A stretch of 64,000 bases of DNA, taken from Flammeovirga kamogawensis. Lineage in GTDB: Bacteria > Bacteroidota > Bacteroidia > Cytophagales > Flammeovirgaceae. Below, piece after piece: positions 18,336 to 27,758 of the stretch. The stretch covers positions 310,001-374,000 of the forward strand of contig NZ_CP076128.1 in the NCBI RefSeq assembly GCF_018736065.1, given 5' to 3'. Both the position numbers and the translations under genes were made by a program. Each line of letters begins with the position of its first letter. The first letter of the stretch is position 1. A model generated the notes under the pieces. The model worked only from the letters and a program-made list of their open reading frames with translations. It had not been told where the DNA came from and made no database searches.

Positions 18336-19046
18336 ATGAAAATCAAAAATCAAATTTTTTCTTGTGCTGTCCTTGTACTTGCACTATTATTGTCGACTTC
18401 ATCTTTTGCTCAAAGCAAAAAGAAATTAAAGCAGATGAATGAGCAATTAACTACTGAAAATACTGAACTTAGAAAAAGCAAAACGGATTTAGAGAAAAAA
18501 TCTAATTCGTTAACTGCAATGAATGATCAGTTAAAGTATGAAGTTGACGGCTTAAAGTCAGATATTAGTTCTTTACAACAACAGAATGAAAAATTACAAA
18601 CTGAAGTAGATGCTTTAGAATCTGAAAATAGTGAATTAGTAGCTGCAGCAGAAGTATCTGCAAACACTACTTCATCAGGAACTTCAGTTTCATCTGGTTC
18701 AAACATGCCTGCTGATGCTGGACAATGTTCAAGTCGTCAAGGTCAATTACAAGCTAATCATACTTATTTTGTAAACTTAAGTAGTCAAATTATTTCTCAC
18801 GGATGGGGTGTGCAAGTGTACTCTTCTAGAGAGTTATGTGATGCACAAGGTTATGCTGAGAAGTTCCAAGAGCATTATAAAATGTGGAAAACATATGTGA
18901 AAGTTACAGAAGAAGGTGGAAGCCAAGTATATTCTGTAGTTTATGGATCATTAAAATACCAAGATCAAGCTAAAGTTTATTTAGAGAACTTTAAAAAGAT
19001 TGGACGTAACTCTGATGAGCAAAATGCAGTTTTAGTTCAACACTAA
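18336..19046 (+). CDS. Periplasmic coiled-coil protein with SPOR-like C-terminus
   Basis: The 236-residue protein has a signal peptide (about 1-25, ending SFAQ), a long coiled coil (about 30-105, heptad-like EQLTTENTELRKSKTDLEKK and so on), a Ser/Thr-rich linker, and a C-terminal domain with GWGVQVYSSRELCDAQGYAE, a tandem beta-alpha-beta pattern resembling SPOR domains that bind denuded peptidoglycan glycan strands. Two Cys (about 129 and 167) could form a disulfide. A division or cell-wall role is inferred only. A terminator follows at 19069. Confidence 0.6.
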   Translation: MKIKNQIFSCAVLVLALLLSTSSFAQSKKKLKQMNEQLTTENTELRKSKTDLEKKSNSLTAMNDQLKYEVDGLKSDISSLQQQNEKLQTEVDALESENSELVAAAEVSANTTSSGTSVSSGSNMPADAGQCSSRQGQLQANHTYFVNLSSQIISHGWGVQVYSSRELCDAQGYAEKFQEHYKMWKTYVKVTEEGGSQVYSVVYGSLKYQDQAKVYLENFKKIGRNSDEQNAVLVQH

Positions 19047-19068
19047 AAACTTATTCTACATAAATAGG

Positions 19069-19096
19069 AAAGGAGGCTTTTAGTCTCCTTTTTTTA
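19069..19096 (+). terminator. Rho-independent terminator
   Basis: AAAGGAG (19069-19075) pairs with CTCCTTT (19085-19091), followed by a T run. Confidence 0.75.
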
Positions 19097-19171
19097 TATA
19101 CAATATGGAATATTTATTGTAGTAGTAAAAGTTAGATTATTTTTAATAAGGTAAACATCTATTCTCTCATA

Positions 19172-20098
19172 GTGAAAAAGCAATCTGTAGCACATACTTG
19201 GAAAAAAATTATACGTTGGTTTTACGTATACTTTGTTGTATGTTTTGTTATTGCTGTGGGTAACTTTAGCTCGTATAGACAAGTAGAAAACCAAGACCTA
19301 TTATTAGATAAAATCTTGGAGATACGTCATATGACATTAAAAATGACATTAGCTGCTCAAGAATTCCTTTCTTATGAAGCACACTATGAGGATTTCCATA
19401 AATCTAGAACGGCAACACCTATAATGGCAGAGTACCATAGTATTGACAAAGAACTAACTTCTTATGTTGATAAAATGATGAGTACAAATGCTACTTGGAA
19501 AGTAGATAATGAGCAAGATTTACAACAGTTTAGAGTCTTTTTAAATGAGCATAGAACTGTTTTCTCACAAATTATCACAAAACTAAAATTTCGAGGTTCT
19601 CCACATTCAGGCATGATTGGAGATTTACAAAAAAGAACAGAAGCACTTGAAAGGGAGCCTTATGTAAGTGTTGTGTCTTTAGAAAAAATGAAATTATTAG
19701 AAAAAAGTTATTTACTATCTGCTGATACTTCTGATTTTTATAAGATTAGAAAGATCAATCATCAAATGCAGAAAGAAGTAAATGCTATATCAATGCCTGA
19801 TGTACACAAACATCAAATTCTGAATAATTTAAGGCGTTACAATTCTACCTTATTAAGAGTAGTAGAAGTAGATGTTAGAATTGGTTTTAGAGGTGATATT
19901 GGCCTTACCTTAACTTTACAAAAAAGAACAGAAGACATTATTAATTTAGCAGATAAAATGTATCGAGATGCTAAATTAAAGAAAGATATGTGGATGTCTT
20001 ATAGCCGATGGATTGCAGTAGTTTTTGGTACTTTATCAGTAGGTGTTTTATTAGTGTTAAGCCTAGCAACAAATGATGTTATTAGTAAGATGAAATAA
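19172..20098 (+). CDS. Two-TM protein with HBM-like helical sensor domain and no output domain
   Basis: Translation starts at GTG 19172; no ATG is available upstream in frame. The 308-residue protein has a membrane span near 11-32, a large all-helical periplasmic part, and a second span near 278-297, ending six to ten residues later in the cytoplasm. The extracellular region resembles the helical bimodular (HBM) or 4-helix bundle sensor domains of chemoreceptors and histidine kinases (LEKSYLLSADTSDFYKIRKI is the helix most like the family). No kinase, HAMP or methyl-accepting part follows. It ends two bases from the convergent transporter gene. The HBM assignment is inference from helix pattern. 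Confidence 0.5.
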   Translation: MKKQSVAHTWKKIIRWFYVYFVVCFVIAVGNFSSYRQVENQDLLLDKILEIRHMTLKMTLAAQEFLSYEAHYEDFHKSRTATPIMAEYHSIDKELTSYVDKMMSTNATWKVDNEQDLQQFRVFLNEHRTVFSQIITKLKFRGSPHSGMIGDLQKRTEALEREPYVSVVSLEKMKLLEKSYLLSADTSDFYKIRKINHQMQKEVNAISMPDVHKHQILNNLRRYNSTLLRVVEVDVRIGFRGDIGLTLTLQKRTEDIINLADKMYRDAKLKKDMWMSYSRWIAVVFGTLSVGVLLVLSLATNDVISKMK

Positions 20099-20099
20099 A

Positions 20100-21041
20100 C
20101 TAAACATCTTTTTCTGGAATTATATTATCTAAATTGAATAGAATTTTAGAGAGTGGTACAGCTAAAATTGCAAAGGCGATTAAGAATGCCCCTCCGTAGA
20201 AATAGATATCCATAATTTCACTTTCCCCAAAAAAGAAATAAGCCATTATACCACCGTAAATTGGTGATAAATTATTAGCAAGAGCAACGCTAAAAGGGTT
20301 AATCTTTTTCATAATAGCCACAATAGATGAGTAAGCTATTATAGAAAAGACAATTGCTAATATTAAAATTAAAACAAAGTCTGTCATAGTAGGGTAAGTA
20401 AACTCGCCCATTTTTATATGTTTTAAATAATAGGGTAAAGTAATTGCTGTTGACGCAAAAGCACCAATCATTTGATAAAAGGTAATAACAAGATTATTAT
20501 ATTTTTTAGAAAGCTTAGAGGTTAATATCGTAACTATAGCAGCAAAGAACGCTGCAAATATGGCGGTGAACATCCCGTTACTATAAGCAAAGCTAGAACT
20601 AAAAATCATATATACTCCAAACAAAGCGCACATACCTGTCATGGTTTCATTAAATGTAGGCTTCTCCTTAGAAAAGATAGGGTAGATAAAACTTACCCAA
20701 ATAGGCGTGGTAGCCATTCCTACCAATGTTACAGACGTGTTAGATGTTTTTGCAGCAGTTACAAATAATACCCAGTAAATTGAGGTTAAAACTCCTGTGA
20801 ATACCAAGAGCAGAATATGGGATGTTCTTACTTTTAAATCAATTTTTTTATAAATGAGAACACAAAAAACTAATGCTAATGCTAGAAATGTTCTAATAAA
20901 AACAATTTCTACAGAAGTGAGGTTGATGTAAATATTTATAATAGGAATCATACTAGAACATAACACCCAAAAGTGAAGTTCTCCATATAATCGTTTATTC
21001 TCAGAATAACCTATTTTTTTTAATAGAGTATTTAATGCCAC
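20100..21041 (-). CDS. EamA/DMT-family transporter
   Basis: The 313-residue protein has ten predicted membrane helices in two five-helix repeats, as in the drug/metabolite transporter superfamily. Typical EamA features include VTAAKTSNTSVTLVGMATTP in the third-fourth helix region and the second-half PFSVALANNLSPIYGGIMAY. It starts with GTG (complement of 21039-21041). The substrate is unknown; members export amino acids, nucleobases or metabolites. It ends two bases from the convergent sensor-like gene, with no terminator between them, so antisense read-through is possible. Confidence 0.85.
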   Translation of the reverse strand: MALNTLLKKIGYSENKRLYGELHFWVLCSSMIPIINIYINLTSVEIVFIRTFLALALVFCVLIYKKIDLKVRTSHILLLVFTGVLTSIYWVLFVTAAKTSNTSVTLVGMATTPIWVSFIYPIFSKEKPTFNETMTGMCALFGVYMIFSSSFAYSNGMFTAIFAAFFAAIVTILTSKLSKKYNNLVITFYQMIGAFASTAITLPYYLKHIKMGEFTYPTMTDFVLILILAIVFSIIAYSSIVAIMKKINPFSVALANNLSPIYGGIMAYFFFGESEIMDIYFYGGAFLIAFAILAVPLSKILFNLDNIIPEKDV

Positions 21042-21114
21042 GTTAGTTTTTTATTAGTAACAGTTATGTATACAGATTTTAAAATACTACTTTTTTACTC
21101 AAAAGCATAAAAAA

Positions 21115-21756
21115 TCAATGTTTCTTGAAATTTTTCTCACCTACTTTAACTTCAGTTGCAAGGTAATTTTCAGAAGGAGGGATCGGACAGTCAAAATTCT
21201 CATTGTAAGCACAATAAGGATTATAAGCTGTGTTGAAATCAATAGTGGTTTGTAACTGTCCTTTTTTTACATTGTGTAGTTCTATATACCTACCAGCACC
21301 GTATGTCACCTTTCCCGAAGTTTGGTCCGTAAATAATATCATTACAACATCCTTAGTCAGAGGATTACGCGTCGCATCAGCTAACAGTGTTAACTCTAGA
21401 CTTTCTCCATTTAAATGAAACTTAGCTAGAGCTACTTTTTTGTAATTTCTAGGAAGCCCCTTGGTTGTTTTAATTTTAACTGTTTTGGGTAAACCATACC
21501 AATCTAAAGATGCATTTACTTTATAATTAGCATCAACAGGAAAATAGTTCAACTTATTAAAGCTTGATTTTTCATCCTCGGTTAAAGGTGATGAGCTGTC
21601 GTTTTTAAATTCAATATTTTTTTTCTCTCTTTCTGAAGAGATTTCAGTAATATACTTTTGAGTATCTTCTTCTGATGTTGAATTAAAGTAAGAGTAACCT
21701 AAAAAGATTACAACAAATAGGAATACAATTCCTTTTAAAAAAGTTGAAGGTTTCAT
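21115..21756 (-). CDS. DUF1684 protein, membrane-anchored
   Basis: The 213-residue protein has an N-terminal hydrophobic anchor (about 8-25). The DUF1684 core follows: EKKNIEFKNDSSSPLTEDEK, a FPVDANYK strand, the TYGAGRYIELHNVKKGQL strand pair, and the C-terminal TIDFNTAYNPYCAYNENFDC and CPIPPSENYL motif characteristic of the family. Its enzymatic role is unknown. It lies downstream of the divergent HIRAN gene, 130 bases away. Confidence 0.9.
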   Translation of the reverse strand: MKPSTFLKGIVFLFVVIFLGYSYFNSTSEEDTQKYITEISSEREKKNIEFKNDSSSPLTEDEKSSFNKLNYFPVDANYKVNASLDWYGLPKTVKIKTTKGLPRNYKKVALAKFHLNGESLELTLLADATRNPLTKDVVMILFTDQTSGKVTYGAGRYIELHNVKKGQLQTTIDFNTAYNPYCAYNENFDCPIPPSENYLATEVKVGEKNFKKH

Positions 21757-21886
21757 TTTAAATGTTTTTTCAAAAATACTACAAAAATTACTATTCCGTT
21801 AATACGCTATAGGATAATTTTAATAAATAATTGTATATTGCATAGCGTAAAATAATTATTAATTGTTTTTTATTATCAATAATATC

Positions 21887-22249
21887 ATGGTTAAGCCTGT
21901 GTATAACATAAAAGACCACGATTTACTATCATTACTACAAAAAACTTTACTATTCGAAGGCTTCGTTGCAGGGTATAGGTTTTATTCTGAAAACGATTTA
22001 GAATGGGAAGTGATGCGAAATAAATTGAATCTTGTTCGTTATTCAAATAATGAATTTGATGAAAATGCTGTTGCAGTTTTTGCAGGTGATAAGATGATCG
22101 GGTATGTTCCTAAACAAAGTAGTAAAACTATTGCTGATTGTTTAGATAAAGGAGAAGAGCTTTATACTGAATTAATACATGTTGATCCTGTAGCTAAAGA
22201 TCAAAAAAAAGTGCTCTTTAAAATTTGGCGTTTTAAAGAAGCACATTAA
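21887..22249 (+). CDS. Stand-alone HIRAN domain protein
   Basis: I chose ATG 21887 (120 residues); the longer frame uses a TTG at 21863. The HIRAN fold is recognisable: FVAGYRFYSENDLEWEVM near the start, LVRYSNNEFDENAVAVF (the family core, with D-E-N-A-V), and MIGYVPKQSSKTIADCLDKG with the IGYVP element. HIRAN domains bind free 3' ends or stalled forks (HLTF/Rad5) and occur as stand-alone small proteins in bacteria near DNA-processing genes. Its stop codon (22247-22249) abuts the stop of the opposite-strand type-ISP-like gene at 22250. Confidence 0.85.
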   Translation: MVKPVYNIKDHDLLSLLQKTLLFEGFVAGYRFYSENDLEWEVMRNKLNLVRYSNNEFDENAVAVFAGDKMIGYVPKQSSKTIADCLDKGEELYTELIHVDPVAKDQKKVLFKIWRFKEAH

Positions 22250-24736
22250 TTATTTTTTTCTTCGTTTTAGTCTAACAGTTGGTCCATTGTGATCAAATAA
22301 CGATTCTGGTAGACATTCATTAATTTTAGCATACGATTCAGCTTGTAATTCAATATTTTTTGCTAACTCAATGCAATTAATTTTAGAAACTTTATCGCTA
22401 AAGTATTTCTGCAATGCTTTATTAAGGGGTTTTCGTTCTTTAAATTGATGTATAATTAAATCAAAAATTGTACTTTTCCCCCAAGTGTTTTTAGTAAATC
22501 CTTTTGGTGTATTTATGGATTGAGTTGAATTAATCTTATGATTTAATTCCTCATCGTTCTCTATAGTATCTCCTTCTATTACATTAACGTGAGAAGTTGA
22601 ATTATTAGTTTTTAATGAAGCATTAAAACATTCTTTACCTATTTTAGCCCATTTCCAAAAATCATTTAATAATGGAATTCTAGGAGGGAGAGCAATTAGT
22701 TCTTTCTCGTAATCAGTTTTATAAAGAGGATGTGATATAATTGCAAAAGTGTAGTAGAAAATATTTTCTTTTGTAAGAAGAGCTTCTTTATATTCTCTTT
22801 CAATTTTCACTTTCTCAATTGTATTGATTTTTTCAGATATACGATGAACAGCAGAAGTGATATCAGAAACTAATTGTTTTTTTTGAGGCATGCTTTTGTA
22901 TAACTGCATCATTTTGGTAACTAATTGATTAGTTGCAGTAACTACTTTTTCTAATGGTGTTTCTTCTTCCTCAGTATAATTAAAAAGAATTTTAGTGTAT
23001 TTGTCTAAAACTGGTAAACGAGATGTGTGCCTAGATATTTGCTCTAAATTAGGGATTAAAATATCTATAATAGATGATACAGTATTTGCTTTACCTACTT
23101 CTGGAAGACGAGGTAAGTAATATTGTCTAAATCGGTTAAGAGCCCAGTCACTTATATTTTCAGAAGATGAACCATCTTCTTTATATATTTGAAGTGGCAA
23201 AATGGTATTTCTTTGTTTTCTTTCAAAGAAATCAGAAAGTATTGGGTAAACACAAGGGATGTTCTCAAAACCATATTCTTGACTCGCAGATAAAACCAAA
23301 GATGGATTTTCTTTATTAAAACCCATAAGGTGGCTATTTTCCCAAGTAGACGTATCCAATTCTGAAGCGTAAATCCATTTTTTTGTGAATGGTTTTACAT
23401 AGGCACGAATGATTTTAGATTCGTCAAATTTAGATAGTTGATCGTCTAATTTAAGCGTACCACTTTTTTTCTGGCTTTTTTCGAAAACTTTAAGTTTATC
23501 TTTTAATTGTTGTTTGTTAAAATCGGTAAACCAGGTTTTGTTTTTCAGCTGAATTGGAGCAACAGACTGATTAAATATACTTTTCTCTTTCTGGCTATAT
23601 AAACAAAGAAATTTACCATATTCTTCAGAAGACAACGTAATCCAGTCATCAGAATCATTACTTATAGGAGAGAAATCTTCTAAATAGCTAGGAGCATAAT
23701 AAACACCTTCATGTTCATTGTCTTTGCTAAATATAAAGCAGTAAATAATTTGATTTGAATACAGGTGAGCTTGAATATAAACTCTATTACAAATCGATTT
23801 AGCTTGTTGTCTCCATTGTTTAAATTCTGGTGCAGCTGCTAAAGAATGATCTCCTCTAATAACTAATATCCCATTATTACCAAGTCGTTCTCTAGCCCAT
23901 AATAACCAATATGAAACTGGATTTCTTTTTTGGTCAGAAGAAAACACTTTTTTTACTCTACTTGTCCATTCTTTGTGAGCAGTTCTATTCCCTAATGACA
24001 TCTGTTGGATTGTGCCAAAAACAATCTGAACAGGGTCACGGTTTAGGTTGGTTAATTTGTTTAAATTCGAGTCTTCTTCAAGGAAATTTAAATGTTTTTG
24101 ACCTTGAGGCATAATATCAACAAAGCTTAAACTATTTCCGAAAGAACGGTTACTTTCTGTGGCATTAACTGTACTCCAATAGTAAACCAATAAATCGTAG
24201 CAAACTAGAGTATTTGATTTTGCCTCAATATCTAAAAAAGGAGGTAATGTAAAAGAAGGGTATAGGTATTGAGCATCTTTTCCAGAATTATTTAGGTGTT
24301 TTCTCATTAAAGATTTAAACATTCCTAAAAAATAATTTGGCAAAGGTTCTCCCTCTTCTCTACCCATTAATTGAGTAAAAAGCTCCTCTTTATTTTGTCC
24401 ATTTTGAAGTAAAACATCAATTGTTGTTTTTAATTGATTTTGTGCATCATTGAGTAATTCTTTATCAGAAAACTGCTCTATAATTTCTTCAAAAAGTATA
24501 TATATATAATCAATGAATACAGGTTGTAAAGCTTTCTCATCTTTTAAAGAAAAAAGAATTTGCTTACTTACAATATGCTCACTGATCAATCTTAATAAGT
24601 CATCTATATTAAATGTAGAAAAGAAAGACTTTTTAAAAGCCTTGATCATTTCTTTTCCATTTTCTTGTGCTTCAGCTTTGTAATTACCTGCAAATAATAA
24701 TTGTTGCTGTAAGCCTTGAATAGCTTCTCCTATCAA
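22250..24736 (-). CDS. Divergent type ISP restriction-modification-like protein (MTase-like plus specificity domain)
   Basis: The 828-residue protein resembles the C-terminal two thirds of type ISP (LlaBIII-type) enzymes, which fuse nuclease, helicase, N6-adenine methyltransferase and target-recognition parts. The MTase-like region (about 150-340) includes VSYWLLWARERLGNNGILVI and the following strand-helix pattern. Where active enzymes have NPPY after VIxGN, this protein reads PVQIVFGTIQQMSLGN, so catalytic motif IV appears lost. The specificity-like part is recognisable around IIRAYVKPFTKKWIYASELD (about 435-455), PLQIYKED, and KENIFYYTFAIISHPLYKTD with PPRIPLLNDFWKWAKIGKE. No nuclease or helicase is present. 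The start is uncertain: TTG at 24736 is the best in-frame choice, preceded by an open frame lacking ATG. Confidence 0.65.
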   Translation of the reverse strand: MIGEAIQGLQQQLLFAGNYKAEAQENGKEMIKAFKKSFFSTFNIDDLLRLISEHIVSKQILFSLKDEKALQPVFIDYIYILFEEIIEQFSDKELLNDAQNQLKTTIDVLLQNGQNKEELFTQLMGREEGEPLPNYFLGMFKSLMRKHLNNSGKDAQYLYPSFTLPPFLDIEAKSNTLVCYDLLVYYWSTVNATESNRSFGNSLSFVDIMPQGQKHLNFLEEDSNLNKLTNLNRDPVQIVFGTIQQMSLGNRTAHKEWTSRVKKVFSSDQKRNPVSYWLLWARERLGNNGILVIRGDHSLAAAPEFKQWRQQAKSICNRVYIQAHLYSNQIIYCFIFSKDNEHEGVYYAPSYLEDFSPISNDSDDWITLSSEEYGKFLCLYSQKEKSIFNQSVAPIQLKNKTWFTDFNKQQLKDKLKVFEKSQKKSGTLKLDDQLSKFDESKIIRAYVKPFTKKWIYASELDTSTWENSHLMGFNKENPSLVLSASQEYGFENIPCVYPILSDFFERKQRNTILPLQIYKEDGSSSENISDWALNRFRQYYLPRLPEVGKANTVSSIIDILIPNLEQISRHTSRLPVLDKYTKILFNYTEEEETPLEKVVTATNQLVTKMMQLYKSMPQKKQLVSDITSAVHRISEKINTIEKVKIEREYKEALLTKENIFYYTFAIISHPLYKTDYEKELIALPPRIPLLNDFWKWAKIGKECFNASLKTNNSTSHVNVIEGDTIENDEELNHKINSTQSINTPKGFTKNTWGKSTIFDLIIHQFKERKPLNKALQKYFSDKVSKINCIELAKNIELQAESYAKINECLPESLFDHNGPTVRLKRRKK

Positions 24737-24940
24737 ACTATTTATGTCTTTTTTTATACATTCTACTAATAGATTATCAATTGTTTTCTGCTGTGTATTT
24801 TGATTTTATACATTACAAAAGAAATTCATGTTAGATAATCATTATTGTTCTAAATCCGATTAGTATATTCGCTTCTAAATCAGATTTAAGACAAACGTCG
24901 TAAAATTAATAGTAGTTCTCGTCCTTTGGACACAAAAATT

Positions 24941-27751
24941 ATGAAAAAATTATTTCTGCTTGATGGTATGGCATTGATTTTTCGTGCCCACTTTGCTTTA
25001 ATACGTAATCCACGTATCAATTCTAAAGGAGTGAATACAAGTGCACCTATGGGCTTTGTAAACTCTCTATTAGAAATTCTTAAAAAGCAGAATCCTACTC
25101 ATATAGCTGTATCTTTTGATTTACCTGCTCCAACATTCCGACATAAAATGTTTAGTGAATACAAGGCAAATAGACAAGAGACTCCTGAGGATATATCAAT
25201 AGCAATTCCAATAGTGAAAAAAATTGTAGATGCTTTTAATATTCCTAGAATTGAGATGGAAGGATATGAAGCAGATGATGTTATTGGAACATTAGCTAAA
25301 GTAGCATCTAAAAAGGGTTTTCAGACATATATGATGACACCTGATAAGGATTACGCTCAATTAGTGGATGAAAATACTTTCTTATACCGTCCTTCTACGA
25401 AAGGAGGAATTGAAATTTTAGGCGTCAATGAAGTTTTAGAGAAGTTTGATTTAGACCGTATTGATCAAGTAATTGATTTGCTAGGTTTACAAGGTGATGC
25501 CGTTGATAATATTCCTGGTGTACCTGGGGTGGGACCAAAAACTGCTTGCAAGTTATTAAAACAATATAGTACAGTAGAAGGTATTATTGAACATTCTGAC
25601 GAACTAAAAGGCAAACTTAAAGAACGTGTTCAAGGTAATGTTGAGCAAGCATTAATGTCTAAAGAGTTAGCCACTATTAAGATAGATGTTCCTGTTGAGT
25701 TTAATGAACAAGATTTACTTATTTCTGAGCCAAATAAAGAGGAATTAATAAAAATATTTACTGAATTAGAATTTAAAACTTTACTTCAGAGAGTTTTTCC
25801 AGGAGAAAAGAAAGCCGTAACGCCAAAGAAATCAATAAAAGCAGGTGAACAAGCTTCTTTATTCGGAGGAAGTGCTTCAAGTGCTACTACTTCAACAGCT
25901 TCAGAACCTGAAGACGTTGTAGAAGAAGAGATAATAATTGAAAAATCTACATTTGCTACTGTAGATAAAAATTATAGATTGGTAGATTCTCCGGAAAGAT
26001 ACGAAGAGTTAGTTAGTTATTTAAGTAAACAAAAAGAGTTTGCTTTTGATACTGAAACAACTTCTTTAGATGCTTTGGAAGCTGAAGTTGTAGGGATGTC
26101 GTTTAGTGCAGCCAAGGACGAAGCATACTATGTGCCTGTTCCACTAGATAAAAAGCAAGCAGATATTATATTTACTTATTTTAAGCCTCTTTTTGCAAAT
26201 CAAGAAATACTTAAAATAGGTCAGAATTTAAAATATGATTTACAGGTACTTGAGACTGCTAATGTTGATGTAAAAGGCCCTTTCTTCGATACCATGCTGG
26301 CACATTATCTATTAGAGCCAGATAAACGACATGGTATGGATGCGATTTCGGAAGTTTACTTAAATTATATACCTGTTTCAATAGAGACTATTTTAGGTAA
26401 AAAAGGAAAGAAGCAAAAAAACATGAAAGATATGTCTGTTCAAGAAGTATATGAATATGCTTGTGAAGATGCAGATGTAACACTTCAATTGAGAGAAGTT
26501 TTTGAACCACTCTTAAAAAATAAAGGACTTGATAAATTGTTCACTAATCTAGAAATGCCTTTAATGGAAACATTAAAAGATATGGAAAGAGAAGGGGTGA
26601 ATTTAGATGTAGAATCTTTAGAGAAGTATTCTATTGAATTAGCAAGTTCTGTGGAACAATTAGAAAAGGAAATCTATCTTTTAGCGGGTGAAGAGTTTAC
26701 AATTTCTTCTCCGAAGCAGCTAGGAATAGTTCTTTTTGAAAAAATGAAGCTTGTTGAAAAGCCTAAAAAGACAAAAACAGGACAGTACGCAACAGGTGAA
26801 GAAGTATTGCAAGGTTTAAGAAACCATGAAATAGTAGGTAAGATCTTAGATTTCCGTCAATTAAATAAATTGAAAAGTACTTATGTAGATGCACTTCCTA
26901 AGCTGATTAAATCAGATGGAAGAGTGCATACAACGTATAATCAAGCAATTGCCGCAACAGGACGTTTATCATCTACAGATCCTAACTTGCAGAATATTCC
27001 AATTAAAACATCAAGAGGTAGAGAAATTAGAAAAGCATTTGTCGCTAGAAATAACGATTATACTTTTGTTGCTGCCGATTATTCTCAAGTTGAATTAAGA
27101 ATTATGGCTGCTTTTAGTGGTGATAAAGAGATGATTGATGCTTTTAAAAATGGAAGAGATATTCATACAGCAACTGCAGCTAAAGTATTTAAAGTTGCAG
27201 AAAGTGATGTAGATTCAGAAATGCGTAGAAAAGCTAAAACTGCCAATTTTGGTATTATCTATGGTGTATCTGCTTTCGGGTTATCTCAACAGCTTAATAT
27301 ACCAAGAAGTGAAGCAAAAGCATTAATTGATGCATATTGGGAAGAATTTCCATCTGTCAAAAAGTATATGGATGATGTGATAGGAAAAGCAAGAGACAAT
27401 GAATATGTAGAAACATTAATGGGTAGAAGAAGGTATCTAAGAGATATTAATTCTAGAAACTTTACTGTACGTGGTATGGCCGAAAGAAATGCTATCAATG
27501 CTCCAATTCAAGGTACTGCTGCAGATATTATCAAAAAAGCAATGATTGAGATTCAAGCTTGGATGAAATTGGAAGGTTTAAAATCTAAAATGATTTTGCA
27601 AGTTCATGATGAATTAATTTTTGATGTTTATAATGAAGAATTAGATCTTCTTAAAGCAAAAGTTAAAGAATTAATGGAGGGTGCTGATGATATTGGAGTT
27701 CCTTTAGAAGTAGAAATAGGCGAAGGTAATAATTGGCTTGAAGCACACTGA
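24941..27751 (+). CDS. polA: DNA polymerase I
   Basis: PolA fills gaps in Okazaki-fragment maturation and repair. I set the start at ATG 24941 (936 residues); an upstream TTG adds five residues. All three activities look intact: 5'-3' exonuclease (FDLPAPTFRH, GYEADDVIGTLA near 100-112, GVPGVGPKTA), 3'-5' exonuclease (DTETTSLDA near 369 and YACEDADVTLQL), and polymerase motif A (DYSQVELRIMAAFSGD near 712), motif B (RRKAKTANFGIIYG) and motif C (LQVHDELIFDV near 887). A prenyltransferase gene follows eight bases after its stop, so the two may be co-transcribed. Confidence 0.97.
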   Translation: MKKLFLLDGMALIFRAHFALIRNPRINSKGVNTSAPMGFVNSLLEILKKQNPTHIAVSFDLPAPTFRHKMFSEYKANRQETPEDISIAIPIVKKIVDAFNIPRIEMEGYEADDVIGTLAKVASKKGFQTYMMTPDKDYAQLVDENTFLYRPSTKGGIEILGVNEVLEKFDLDRIDQVIDLLGLQGDAVDNIPGVPGVGPKTACKLLKQYSTVEGIIEHSDELKGKLKERVQGNVEQALMSKELATIKIDVPVEFNEQDLLISEPNKEELIKIFTELEFKTLLQRVFPGEKKAVTPKKSIKAGEQASLFGGSASSATTSTASEPEDVVEEEIIIEKSTFATVDKNYRLVDSPERYEELVSYLSKQKEFAFDTETTSLDALEAEVVGMSFSAAKDEAYYVPVPLDKKQADIIFTYFKPLFANQEILKIGQNLKYDLQVLETANVDVKGPFFDTMLAHYLLEPDKRHGMDAISEVYLNYIPVSIETILGKKGKKQKNMKDMSVQEVYEYACEDADVTLQLREVFEPLLKNKGLDKLFTNLEMPLMETLKDMEREGVNLDVESLEKYSIELASSVEQLEKEIYLLAGEEFTISSPKQLGIVLFEKMKLVEKPKKTKTGQYATGEEVLQGLRNHEIVGKILDFRQLNKLKSTYVDALPKLIKSDGRVHTTYNQAIAATGRLSSTDPNLQNIPIKTSRGREIRKAFVARNNDYTFVAADYSQVELRIMAAFSGDKEMIDAFKNGRDIHTATAAKVFKVAESDVDSEMRRKAKTANFGIIYGVSAFGLSQQLNIPRSEAKALIDAYWEEFPSVKKYMDDVIGKARDNEYVETLMGRRRYLRDINSRNFTVRGMAERNAINAPIQGTAADIIKKAMIEIQAWMKLEGLKSKMILQVHDELIFDVYNEELDLLKAKVKELMEGADDIGVPLEVEIGEGNNWLEAH

Positions 27752-27758
27752 TAAAAGT

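Noticed and set aside
27738-27758. TTG start of the UbiA-type gene within polA
   Set aside because: An ATG at 27759 after the polA stop gives a normal N-terminus.
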